Assembly: GCF_001858325.1 (NCBI RefSeq) | Contig: NZ_MBPP01000007.1 | Span: 1-60,033 of the forward strand | Length of the DNA: 60,033 nucleotides | Reading direction: 5' to 3' | Source of the DNA: Marinobacter sp. AC-23 | GTDB taxonomy: Bacteria; Pseudomonadota; Gammaproteobacteria; Pseudomonadales; Oleiphilaceae | In this document: positions 29,622-37,679 of the stretch, one piece after another | Layout of the letters: every line of letters starts with the position of its first letter | Position numbering within the stretch: position 1 is the stretch's first letter | Translations under genes and position numbers: made by a program | Notes under the pieces: generated by a model | Databases searched by the model: none | Told to the model about the DNA's origin: nothing | What the model saw: the letters and a program-made list of their open reading frames with translations, nothing else

Positions 29622-30511
29622 ATGTTGCCAGACCTTAAGATTCAGCAGTTGCGCTATGTTATTACCGTTGTGGAGGAAGGCAGTTTTCACGCGGCTTCCA
29701 GACGATTGCACCGCACCCAGCCGGCGCTTTCCATGGCAGTGCGTGAGCTGGAACAGCGGCTTGGGCAAAATCTCTTTGAGCGCGGCGCTAAAAACCGACT
29801 AACGCCTTTTGGTGAGTACTGTCTGCCCAGGTTTCGTGATTTGATCGTTCAGCACGATCGAATGGCGAAAGAGGTGACCAGCCATGCAGATGGCCGGCAA
29901 GGGCACATCGACATAGCCACGGTGCCGTCAGTGGCCAGCCGTATCATGCCGTCGTTTTTGGCGGAGTTTATTGCCCGGTTTCCGGATCTGAATATCAGCT
30001 TGCACGATGAAAACGCCCACTATGTGTGTCAGATGGTGGCACACGGTGAAGTTGACCTGGGAATTACCAGCCTTTGGCAGAGCGATGAAGAGCTGGAATA
30101 TACCCATCTGTTTGAGGATAAAGTGGGTGTTGTGTGTCATCAGGATCATGCTTTCGCCTCTTTAAAGACGTTGGATTGGCGCAGCTGCAGGGTGAAAAAC
30201 TGATACGTAATGGCACCTCCCGGCTGTTGATGAGCACCGTTGCTGCAGAATTGGTGGAAAACAGTGCGTTCTATATATCCAATATGATCTCACTGATTGC
30301 CATGCTCGAAGCGGGAGCGGGTATTACAACTCTGCCGCGTTTGGCGTTCCCGGAACACAGCGTTAATCTTCGTTTCATTCCGCTGAGCGACCCGGTTGTG
30401 GTACGCCGTATAGGGTTGGTGAAAGCTGCAAACCGGACACTCAGTCCTGCCGCGCAGGCCATGCAGGCGTTTATATTGGAAAAATTGAGGTATGACGCAA
30501 GGGGAAGTTGA
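29622..30511 (+). CDS. LysR-type transcriptional regulator (frameshifted)
   Basis: The N-terminal winged helix-turn-helix (about 5-65: KIQQLRYVITVVEEGSFHAA, LHRTQPALSMAVRELEQRLG) is typical. The effector-binding domain is split at about 30179, where one G is missing (GATTGGCGC for GATTGGGCGC). Restoring it gives a 296-residue protein ending at 30511. The start at 29622 matches the family N-terminus. The 104-base gap to the divergent aldehyde dehydrogenase gene is the expected regulator-target arrangement, so it probably controls that cluster in response to a pathway metabolite. The gap is AT-rich (TAATAATAAGAATAATCAATAA), consistent with promoters and an operator. Confidence 0.88.
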
Positions 30512-30526
30512 GGTGCCGTTAACCAC

Positions 30527-30585
30527 CCGTATCAATCCACCTCTCCCGCGAAAGCAGAGGGCTTTCAGGGAGAGGGTCGATACGG
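30527..30585. terminator. Nested three-stem hairpin between convergent lysR and BCCT2
   Basis: Three stems stack in order. CCGTATC (30527-30533) pairs with GATACGG (30579-30585). CCTCTCCC (30540-30547) pairs with GGGAGAGG (30568-30575). GAAAGC (30550-30555) pairs with GCTTTC (30561-30566). The whole forms a long imperfect hairpin exactly between two convergent genes. A bidirectional terminator is the simplest reading. No strong T-run follows. Confidence 0.55.
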
Positions 30586-30639
30586 ATCAAAACGGCAACC
30601 CCATTGGCTAGTGTCCGTTACTAACGCAACGAACAGTAT

Positions 30640-32219
30640 TTAGCCTTTTTGCGGTACTGCTTTCTCGGCTATCAGGTTCTGCTCACGTGCCATAGCATAG
30701 GCGGCTTTAGGGCCAAGCCACAGTGAGGCAGAATGATCAGCGAAACCGGAATAGCGGTTATCACGATGAACTGCTGAAGCACGCCAATTTGCCCAGACCC
30801 CATATACAGCAGGACTCCCGCTGTAACGGCCATTGCGAGGCCCCAGAACGCGCGAACAAAGGTGTTGGGCTCGTCATGGCCCGAGCTTACAACCGCGATG
30901 GAGTAGCTCATGGAGTCGCCGGTGGTTGCAACAAAGATAGTGGTCAGTACCAGAATGGCCAAGGCCATAAACCCGCCACCCGGAAGAGCCTGGGCAACCG
31001 TGAGGGTGGCGACGTCAAAGCGGAAGTTGTTCAGGGCTTCGGCAAGATCAATCTCCCCGGTCATCTGGTAATAGATGCCAGAGCCACCCAGCAGGGTGAA
31101 CCATATGGTGGTCGCGATGGGCGCCATAATGGCAACGGCCAAAATCATTTCCCGGATGCTTCTGCCGCGAGAGATGCGAGCAACAAAAATGGCCATCAGT
31201 GGTGCATAGCCGATAAACCATGCAAAGAAGAACACAGTCCACCACTGCATCCACCAGCCTGGAGCAGTGTCAGCGGTCATCGTTGCCATTTCCATAAATG
31301 AGGACACATACTGCCCCATGCTTTGGAAATAGGTGTTAGTCAGGAACAGCGTAGGGCCGAAGACGAAAATAATGGCTGCCACAGCCAGCGCCAGAAATAC
31401 GTTCAACCGACTCAGAAACTGAATGCCGCGGTGAATGCCGCTTACGGCTGAGGTAACGTAAATAACCGCCAAGCCCACCAGAATAGCCATCTGCGTGGCG
31501 AGCCCGTCGGTTATGCCGAACAGCTCACTGAGCCCGAAGCTCATCTGAGTGGCCAGAAAGCCGATGGGGCCAACCGTGCCGGCAACAATCGCAATAACGC
31601 AGCAGGCATCTACTACGCTACCCAGCCAGCCGCTCATGATGCGCTCGCCAAATACTGGGTAAAGCAAGGTTCTGGGCTGCAGAGGTTTGCCCTGCACATA
31701 GTGGGCATGAGCCAGAACAATGGCCGTTAACGTACCCAGAACAGCCCATGCCAGAAAGCCCCAATGCATGAACGATTGCGCCATGGCATTGGACACGGCT
31801 TCTGCCGTGCCAGGCTCAGAGGAGAATGCCGGTGGTGTTACAACGAAGTGATAAACCGGCTCGCCGGCAGCGAAAAATACCCCGCCTCCCGCTAGCAGCG
31901 TACACAGAATGATAGACATCCAGCGAAACGTGCTCATTTCCGGCTTATCCAGGTTACCTATTTTGGCCTTAGCCGCAGGCGTGCAAGCCAAGCCGATGGC
32001 GATGAAGAATGTCGCCAGTAGAAGCATTTGGAAATAGGTGCCAAATACTTTGGCGGTCCAGGCAAAACCGTTACCAATAAGCTCGGCTACGCCCTTGAGA
32101 TCAAATAACGAAAAGCCAACGAACAGCAAAACGAAACCAACGCTGAGCGTTAGTACAACCGGGTCACCAAGCTGGGCGATGGAGTAATCCCCACCAGACT
32201 TGAGATTGTTACTCTTCAT
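30640..32219 (-). CDS. BCCT family transporter, copy 2 (frameshifted near C-terminus)
   Basis: It aligns closely with copy 1 over its whole length, from KSGGDYSIAQLGDP to the last transmembrane helix, including the same FFFAWF region. Comparison with copy 1 exposes a missing A at about 30726 (CAGTGAGGC here, CAGTGAAGGC in copy 1). Restoring it gives the expected SLWLGPKAAYAMAREQ end, a stop at 30640 and 526 residues. The start at 32219 (MKSNNLKSGG) matches copy 1; the frame stays open upstream. High identity suggests a recent duplication or gene conversion. It converges with lysR. Confidence 0.9.
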
Positions 32220-32355
32220 AAAACTTAACCTTTGTGTATAAACACAGCGCAAATAAAGCGCGCGACTTTGCCATAAAAGCGACAGTAATACCAATGTGGC
32301 ACTCAGCATTAAGATACGAAGAGTATGGATATCGGATGACACAGGCCCGGCTAGT

Positions 32356-32657
32356 CTAGTGACCTGTTAGTCGGTTTCGAAGGATTCGAATAGTGTCGAT
32401 GTCAGCTGCAATGTGCGCCTGTTGTGCAAAAAAGTCGTAAGGGAGCTCGTCCCCAATCTCCTCCAGGTAACGAGAGCCAAGCTTCGCTTCAAACGCCTGT
32501 CGGGCTGCCACTCGAGTTCGTATTCCTCTAGCCCAATGACAAAGTGGTGGAGTGCCGTTGCTCGCAAAACCAATCCGTCTTACAGCTGCTTTCGGCTTAG
32601 ATCCGCAATGGACGAATCCTTCAGGTCGTTTACTTGAACTACGTGCCCAAATGGCAT
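32356..32657 (-). CDS. Small hypothetical gene, probably frameshifted
   Basis: A minus-strand ATG at 32657 (MPFGHVVQVNDLKDSSIADL) runs into a stop, while another frame ends in ARQAFEAKLGSRYLEEIGDE and a helical tail to the TAG at 32356. Adding one A near 32591 joins the two into a 100-residue protein. A third frame in the middle also reads as plausible protein, so the true path is uncertain. No family recognised. It marks the end of the recognisable chromosomal cluster. Confidence 0.3.
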
Positions 32658-32760
32658 ACTAGCTTCCGTGTTGGACTGGCTTGAAAGCTAGTTGATTACG
32701 CATTGTTACGTTAATCCGATGCGGCGTGGAAACGCCGTTAGCGGGTAGGGGGGGGGCTGT

Positions 32761-32779
32761 TGGAGGTGGCGGGAATTGA
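32761..32779 (-). other. tRNA/tmRNA 3'-end-like sequence, possible attachment scar
   Basis: Read on the minus strand, TCAATTCCCGCCACCTCCA looks like the T-loop, 3' stem half and acceptor end of a tRNA or tmRNA, ending in CCA. The upstream half needed to pair with it is absent, so it is not a functional RNA gene. Such fragments are typical of att sites left by tRNA/tmRNA-targeting integrases. A G9 run (32748-32756) sits beside it. It lies at the switch from core to accessory genes. Confidence 0.4.
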
Positions 32780-32832
32780 GCCTGATGCCGCGACCTTTTA
32801 AAGCAACACAAAACCGTGGACACTTGGTCTGG

Positions 32833-32871
32833 TTGGTTTTGGTTAATCTTGAGTATATACTCTGTATATAC
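32833..32871 (+). promoter_or_regulatory. Toxin-antitoxin promoter with paired palindromic operator
   Basis: Two copies of the perfect palindrome GTATATAC (32853-32860 and 32864-32871) are separated by 3 bases. They overlap a plausible -10 box (TATACT, 32856-32861) that is 17 bases from a -35-like TTGGTT (32833-32838). The arrangement sits 20 bases before the toxin start and fits autoregulation by the toxin-antitoxin complex. Promoter and operator roles are inferred from sequence and position. Confidence 0.6.
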
Positions 32872-32890
32872 AAAATCGATGAGGGACATG

Positions 32891-33175
32891 ATGTCGCTGA
32901 AATGTTCATCTGTAGTAAAGCAGAAACTGGCTGAAAAACACGGTGTCAGTCTGGAAGAGGTTCAGCAATGTTTTGCAAACCGTGAGGGTGGACTATTGGA
33001 AGACATCAGAGAGAATCACAAGACAGATCCGCCGACCCAATGGTTTATTGCTGAAACCGACTACGGTCGCCGCCTGAAGGTGGTTTTCATCCTCAAGGAT
33101 GGCAATATATTGCTGAAAACCGCGTATAGCCCTAATCCAAAAGAGGAAGTCATTTATACCAAGTACGCATTTTAA
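32891..33175 (+). CDS. Putative toxin of a type II toxin-antitoxin pair
   Basis: About 94 residues from ATG 32891, with GAGGG six bases upstream; ATG 32888 is possible. It starts with SSVVKQKLAEKHGVSLEEVQQCF and continues with DPPTQWFIAETDYGRRLKVVF and KTAYSPNPKEEVIYTKY. This small family is often annotated as ADP-ribosyl-(dinitrogen reductase) hydrolase, which I think is an error: the fold pattern and gene pairing fit a BrnT/RelE-like mRNA-interferase toxin (DUF4258-like). The antitoxin gene follows 57 bases later. Both are in the accessory region behind a palindromic operator. Confidence 0.65.
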   Translation: MSLKCSSVVKQKLAEKHGVSLEEVQQCFANREGGLLEDIRENHKTDPPTQWFIAETDYGRRLKVVFILKDGNILLKTAYSPNPKEEVIYTKYAF

Positions 33176-33232
33176 CTGAGAATAGTCGCAGAGAAAGAAC
33201 CAGAAGAACGAAAGCAGCGGGGAGCACGCAAC

Positions 33233-33580
33233 ATGGGAAAGAAAATAGTAGGTAGCCCGGAAGCCTGGGAAGAAGGTTCTCTTGGCCGGGAAGAAGAGTT
33301 CGTTCGGGTATCAAAAAATGTAGACGATGCCGCTCTGAATGAAGCAGGCGGATTGCAGCCTATTTCAATCCGCCTGCAGAAGTCGCTTATCGAAGACTTT
33401 AAGATGATAGCGGATATCAACGGCATTGGTTATCAGCCTCTGATTCGTCAGGTGCTCAAGCGCTTTGCCGATTCAGAAAAGCGCCGCATCCTGCGTGAAA
33501 AATCGGCCGATATGCGGGCTCTGGATGACGATAACCACCATGATCCTGATAAGGGCGAAGGAAAAAAGGCTTACGGTTAA
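33233..33580 (+). CDS. Putative antitoxin, BrnA/CopG ribbon-helix-helix type
   Basis: 115 residues. The central SIRLQKSLIEDFKMIADINGI followed by YQPLIRQVLKRF (about 44-75) is a ribbon-helix-helix type DNA-binding segment like that of BrnA-family antitoxins. The N-terminal part is acidic (EEGSLGREEEFVRVSKNVDD) and could contact the toxin. The C-terminus is charged and disordered. ATG 33233 has GGGGAG upstream. Order toxin then antitoxin is usual for BrnT/BrnA-type pairs. It likely binds the paired GTATATAC palindromes. Confidence 0.7.
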   Translation: MGKKIVGSPEAWEEGSLGREEEFVRVSKNVDDAALNEAGGLQPISIRLQKSLIEDFKMIADINGIGYQPLIRQVLKRFADSEKRRILREKSADMRALDDDNHHDPDKGEGKKAYG

Positions 33581-33606
33581 TCCCAGAAACATGATCGGGG
33601 AGCCTT

Positions 33607-34062
33607 ACGTGCGGTCGCTATAACGTTATAGATGACCCAAAGGTTCAGTACCTGCTGGAAATTCTGGGCTTCCCGATCCGCGCTCAAACCCGCCTCAACA
33701 TTGCGCCAGGTGCAAAAGGCCAGATCGTCTACGAAACCAACCAGGGTAGAACTCTGGAAGACGCCATCTGGTCACTATTGAAAGAGCCCAAACCAGACGG
33801 TACCGGCTAACGTCCCTCACCAAAGTACAGCACCTTCAATGCCCGACCGGGGAGCTTGGGAACCACTCCACTCTGGAAAAATCGGTTTCACCCTCAGCGG
33901 GCCATCATCCCAGCCAGTGGTTTCCAAGAATGAACTGGAGCGAAAGGGCATAAGCAATGCTACAAAATCCACCCTGTTAATAGCGCTATCACCCTTTCTA
34001 GTCACTACGAGCTCTCGGACTTCTAGGGCGATATTGTTCCATCGTTTACCATCATTACCCTG
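33607..34062 (+). pseudogene. Decayed SRAP (YedK/HMCES-like) abasic-site-binding protein gene
   Basis: Reading one frame from 33607 gives a recognisable SRAP protein, a family that crosslinks to abasic DNA sites through Cys2. The first residues read T-CGRYNVIDDP, where T is ACG in place of the start ATG. The frame then passes stop codons at 33808 (TAA), at the expected Trp of the EWTG motif (TGA), and further on (TAG after ELSDF). Between them are intact segments: APGAKGQIVYET, KYSTFNAR, RAIIPASGF and GDIVPSFTIITLP. There is no frameshift over 450 bases. This is substitution-based decay, unlike the homopolymer losses elsewhere. Homology fades after about 34062. Confidence 0.8.
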
Positions 34063-34184
34063 CCCCACACCCGTGAACACATTGTTGACACCGTTCGTAA
34101 CGGAATACGTCTGCCAAGATGGACTTCGTTTGAGTAGTATACGAACTATTCAATTACTGGTTTTTAGGGGTTAAGGAGTTGGCT

Positions 34185-34904
34185 TTGAGATTTACAGGGA
34201 CCGTTCTTGCAGTGCTAGTAGCGAATATTCTCACTATTGCCGTGCTCACTGGGGCATATGTTTATCTTAGGTCTGACCACGGCCAGGAGCTCCTGTACGA
34301 ACTTGGACTTCACACCGTTTATTTTAGCCTCGCTGCTTCGGCACATGATCCTGAGATTGGAGGTAACCCCTCAAGCCCGCTTGTACAGCCCCGAACCTCA
34401 GATATGAAACCGATGAAGGTGGAGTCGCGTCGATCGATTCAGCCACAGGTGTCTAGTTCTTCGTCCAGGGGAGCTAGTACGTCCAGTCCTGTACGCAAGA
34501 ATCAATCCGCTATAAATTCAAGCCTGAATTTGTGCCGATTCTGGAGTGCTGAGTACAAGAAAGATGGGGCTTCGCAGAGTAGGGCACATCGCAATTCTGC
34601 CTGTAAGCGCTATGAACGGCTTTCAGGTCGAGACAGTAGCAACGTAGTTGCGTTGGTAAGTTCCCAAACGGCAAAGTCGACCTATCAGGAACCGCCCCAG
34701 CTCGAAGAACGGGAAAGGCAAGAGAGACGTGAGGCTAAAGAAAAACGAGAACACGAGCTATATTGTGATCGAGTGCGAGATCGCATTGATCACTACGACT
34801 CTTTGCTCCGTGCAGGAGGAAAGGCACATTATGTCAATCGGTTGAGGGGAGAGCGCAGGGAGATCAGCCTGGACTACTCGCGTATATGCCTTTTGGGTCA
34901 ATAA
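34185..34904 (+). CDS. Hypothetical membrane-anchored protein
   Basis: About 239 residues. TTG at 34185 is spaced correctly from AAGGAG (34174-34178); TTG 34179 is in frame but too close. One N-terminal hydrophobic helix (AVLVANILTIAVLTGAYVYL, about residues 8-28) anchors or exports the protein. A Ser/Pro-rich linker follows. The C-terminal half is highly charged (PPQLEERERQERREAKEKRE), probably coiled coil, with several Cys. No family recognised. It lies alone between the SRAP remnant and the IS3 fragment. Confidence 0.5.
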   Translation: MRFTGTVLAVLVANILTIAVLTGAYVYLRSDHGQELLYELGLHTVYFSLAASAHDPEIGGNPSSPLVQPRTSDMKPMKVESRRSIQPQVSSSSSRGASTSSPVRKNQSAINSSLNLCRFWSAEYKKDGASQSRAHRNSACKRYERLSGRDSSNVVALVSSQTAKSTYQEPPQLEERERQERREAKEKREHELYCDRVRDRIDHYDSLLRAGGKAHYVNRLRGERREISLDYSRICLLGQ

Positions 34905-34968
34905 CTCTCTATGCTCATCCCCCTTGCTTGGGTAATCCCCCATTTTTAGCGGAGTTCTGAAGTAGACC

Positions 34969-35265
34969 TCAGGCCACCATGGCTAGTTTCTGTTGAGGGG
35001 TAATCCCTCCGAGCCCCATATTGGGCCGTTCGTTATTGTAATGCCAGAGCCAGCGGGTGGCGTAGTTCTGGACTTCTTCTGTACTCTCGAACAAGTGCTG
35101 AGCCAGCCAGTCATATCGGACTGTGCGGTTGTAGCGTTCGACATAAGCATTCTGTTGTGGCTTGCCAGGTTGTATAAAGGCTAGGTGAATGCCGTGGTTT
35201 TCTGCCCAGGCTAGCAACTTGCCGCTGACGTATTCTGGTCCGTTGTCACAACGAATTGAATGCAC
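34969..35265 (-). mobile_element. IS3-family transposase OrfB, C-terminal fragment
   Basis: About 98 residues of the DDE integrase core remain: SIRCDNGPEYVSG carries the second catalytic Asp, and QPGKPQQNAYVERYNRTVRY the catalytic Glu. TPQQKLAMVA is the usual OrfB end. The first Asp, the whole N-terminal half and OrfA are missing; similarity stops abruptly near 35265. It cannot transpose on its own. It marks an old insertion and later deletion at this point of the island. Confidence 0.9.
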
Positions 35266-35319
35266 CACCGCTCTTTATCGGAGGGATAACCTCTCACCTT
35301 GCCCCTGATCATTTGACGC

Positions 35320-36405
35320 CTAGCTTTTAGATGCATGCAAATAAATGTTTACTGCAGGTGGCAGAACTCTTCTTACTGCCTTTTTTTCTTCCTCGGTGAA
35401 GTTGCCATCTATTACTTCTGAAATCTCTTTGGTAATTACGATTTTATGGTCGTCGCCTCCCATACATAGGTTCTCGTATAAAAGCTTCCCCTTTAGCTCA
35501 CTCTCTCTTTCGCCGTCTGTGCTCACAAAAATCTCCTTTGGGATAGCTGCGGTTTTTATTGCATGGAAAAGGCGCTCTTTTAATGATTTTGGTCGCAACA
35601 CTGATTTGCACTGTACATATTTTTCTTGAATTGCCCAAAGGCTGTTCTCTTCCAGTTGAGCGCTATGGAAGTTAGAGCATTCGTGGAGGGAGTTGACGCA
35701 AACAATGTGCTTGTCTATACGCTTTTCTAGCTTTGAGAGAAAAAGCTCTCTGTCTAAATCGTCGGAGAAAACTGCTTGGGTATAGTCCCGAAAATCCCAT
35801 TCAAGGTCGTCGAATAGGTCCTCTACTTCGATCCAATTCGTTTGTTCGTTGTAAGTTGTTGATTCTATTTTTTTCCTCAATATGTCCAGTCGCTTAGGTA
35901 AAGTTTCGAAGAATCTGACCAAGGTTGAGCTGACTTTGAAGTTGCCTTTTTCCGACGTGGAGAAAAGCCTGCCATACATCTCCCATTTGGAGATGCTGGA
36001 TACGTTGGTCAGCGGATTTTCTTCGTCCATGAATTTATTGAATTGATCTCGATGGGCTAGATAGTTAGAAAAAACGTTTTGGTCCTGTTGAGTTTCTATC
36101 TGCTTCTTCGTCTGTAAAGACCGCAAGTGACTTGCTATGAGTCCTAGTATCGGTAGTGAGATCCCCGCGATTAAAGCAGGGTTTTTAAGATTGGCCACTA
36201 CTGAGTGTAGGTGCGCAGGAGAGAGTGGTTCAAGGTCTCCGGAATCGTAGTTTAATATCACTACCGCTGCGTAGAGCAGCGCTGAATAGCCAAAAACGCG
36301 AACCGTCCATCTGAAAGCCGAGGATTCGAGCAGCGTAGTGTTCGCATCCATTTTTTTCCAAAGGCCTTCCTTCGAGATCTTTCTTTGTGGTTGCTTTGTG
36401 GACAT
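35320..36405 (-). CDS. Hypothetical two-transmembrane protein beside the Septu-like genes
   Basis: 361 residues from ATG 36405 (MSTKQPQRKISKEGLW). The frame is open upstream to 36486, but that stretch includes a terminator and a tRNA-like tail, so I prefer the inner start. Two hydrophobic helices lie at about 33-50 and 70-95 (VFGYSALLYAAVVILNY and NPALIAGISLPILGLIASHL). The rest is a charged cytoplasmic domain with acidic and coiled-coil character. No known family. Codon use is AT-rich. It may be an effector or an independent cargo gene. Confidence 0.55.
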   Translation of the reverse strand: MSTKQPQRKISKEGLWKKMDANTTLLESSAFRWTVRVFGYSALLYAAVVILNYDSGDLEPLSPAHLHSVVANLKNPALIAGISLPILGLIASHLRSLQTKKQIETQQDQNVFSNYLAHRDQFNKFMDEENPLTNVSSISKWEMYGRLFSTSEKGNFKVSSTLVRFFETLPKRLDILRKKIESTTYNEQTNWIEVEDLFDDLEWDFRDYTQAVFSDDLDRELFLSKLEKRIDKHIVCVNSLHECSNFHSAQLEENSLWAIQEKYVQCKSVLRPKSLKERLFHAIKTAAIPKEIFVSTDGERESELKGKLLYENLCMGGDDHKIVITKEISEVIDGNFTEEEKKAVRRVLPPAVNIYLHASKS

Positions 36406-36432
36406 TTCAGATGTCCCTATTTCCGGGTGCAT

Positions 36433-36460
36433 AAAAAAAGCCCCGGCTAGCGGGGCTTTT
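36433..36460 (-). terminator. Rho-independent terminator
   Basis: Stem AGCCCCG (36439-36445), loop GCTAG, complementary arm CGGGGCT (36451-36457). A run of seven A lies on the left, which is a T-run on the minus strand, and four T lie on the right, so it could work in both directions. Its nearest upstream sequence on the minus strand is the tRNA-like tail at 36469-36482, the normal layout for a tRNA gene end. Confidence 0.8.
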
Positions 36461-36468
36461 CTCTTGGT

Positions 36469-36482
36469 TGGTGGAGACGGCG
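36469..36482 (-). other. tRNA/tmRNA 3'-end-like tail before the terminator, possible att scar
   Basis: On the minus strand the 14 bases read CGCCGTCTCCACCA, as in the 3' acceptor end with encoded CCA of a tRNA or tmRNA. A strong terminator follows 9 bases later, as for a real tRNA gene. The rest of the RNA is missing upstream. I read it as an integration or excision scar. Confidence 0.4.
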
Positions 36483-36724
36483 TCACGCTAATAAATCTTT
36501 TAAATTATTGTTTTAAAGTATAAAAATAATATCACAGAGCTTAATTACCCGCATAGTTACCCTCATTTGGTGATGCCAAGGAGGTAATTGCTGAAGTTAA
36601 ACTTTAATTCAGTGTCGTAGCCAGCTGAGCTTGACGGATCAGAGTGACGCACTTGAAATTGGTGTTGTCTCTGAAAATAAAGAAAGCAATATTTAGTTGT
36701 CTTTATGACTAATAAGCATGCTTC

Positions 36725-37675
36725 TCATGATTGCCCATCGTTTTCTGCTGTGACGCTCTCGGCTTGTAGTTTTGAGAGTAATTCTGAGTAATTTTGTATT
36801 AGCTTCTCTTTTTCCATGTCAAGGTAGCTTTTGATCATAGACGCATAAGGCTTGTTAGTTTCTGCAAGGCGATAGATCTTGCCGAACCCGGACATGGCTT
36901 TGTGCAGGCTTTTTCTTATCTCGTTTTCGTCTGTAGATTGAGCTATCTCTATAAAGTCGTCTTGAATGAAAGACAAAGAAATTTGGGCAGCTTCGAGAGT
37001 AGAAAGGCGATGCTCTACTAGACCTCTGCGATTAAGACCTAGTATTTCTATCGTAGCCTTCCCATGAGGGTCAGGTTGATCCCCGCATGTGATAGGTGTT
37101 AGCAAAGGAAGCTTATTAATGATTTTCCATTCTAAGTGATCTTCTGGGTTTCTTTTCGTTGGATCAATCAAAAGCGGATCTTCCTGCTCGAGGTCTTCGC
37201 CTTCATGCATGGCATAACTCGGACCAAGAACTGGAAAAGAGCATTCTTTGCCCTGTATTTGCTTCTTTTCTGATAGGAAACACTCGGCTTTGGTTGCATC
37301 ATAATAATTGTGGTAGCGTCCTCTGTTGCAGTCCGTGCAACTCATCAGTAGATTTTTCCAATCCGCTGCGATCCACCAGTAACCAGGATGGGTTTTCTCT
37401 TCTTTCACTTTCGATTTGGGACGATAGTGTTCTACGTCGCCTGGAGATGTTGACTCGAAATTAGATTCACAATATGCACATATTCCCTGAAATAGAGAGT
37501 TAAGAGAGTTTGATACATCAATTCCCTTTTTGTAGGCGCTAAACTTAAAATTCTTTTTCGATGTAGTCCTCAAAAACGCTCTTGCTGCCCGAAGCTCTTT
37601 CGAAGCATTTGATTTAGGATTACTTAGATCTAATGAGTCGGGCTCGGGAACGGAGCTTCTATTTATGAACTTCAT
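36725..37675 (-). CDS. HNH endonuclease, PtuB-like (TIGR02646-like)
   Basis: 316 residues. The start MKFINRSSVPEPDSL resembles PtuB/TIGR02646 proteins. The HNH zinc-ribbon nuclease core is at about 66-120: CAYC (66-69), VEHYRPKS with the catalytic His (81-88), HPGYWWIAADWKNLL with the conserved Asn, and CTDCN (113-117). Later GLNRRGLVEHRL (about 215-226) is also shared with the upstream gene. PtuB pairs with the ATPase PtuA in Septu antiphage defence and in retron Ec78. It follows the fused HNH-ATPase gene by 4 bases, so the pair is one operon. Confidence 0.8.
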   Translation of the reverse strand: MKFINRSSVPEPDSLDLSNPKSNASKELRAARAFLRTTSKKNFKFSAYKKGIDVSNSLNSLFQGICAYCESNFESTSPGDVEHYRPKSKVKEEKTHPGYWWIAADWKNLLMSCTDCNRGRYHNYYDATKAECFLSEKKQIQGKECSFPVLGPSYAMHEGEDLEQEDPLLIDPTKRNPEDHLEWKIINKLPLLTPITCGDQPDPHGKATIEILGLNRRGLVEHRLSTLEAAQISLSFIQDDFIEIAQSTDENEIRKSLHKAMSGFGKIYRLAETNKPYASMIKSYLDMEKEKLIQNYSELLSKLQAESVTAENDGQS

Positions 37676-37679
37676 TTTT

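Noticed and set aside
32722..32737. A small hairpin with a GGAA loop near the G9 run
   Set aside because: Only six base pairs, no T-run and no gene it would serve; likely incidental.
32891..33175. ADP-ribosyl-(dinitrogen reductase) hydrolase
   Set aside because: The protein is about 94 residues, far too small for the DraG fold, and is paired with a ribbon-helix-helix antitoxin behind a palindromic operator.
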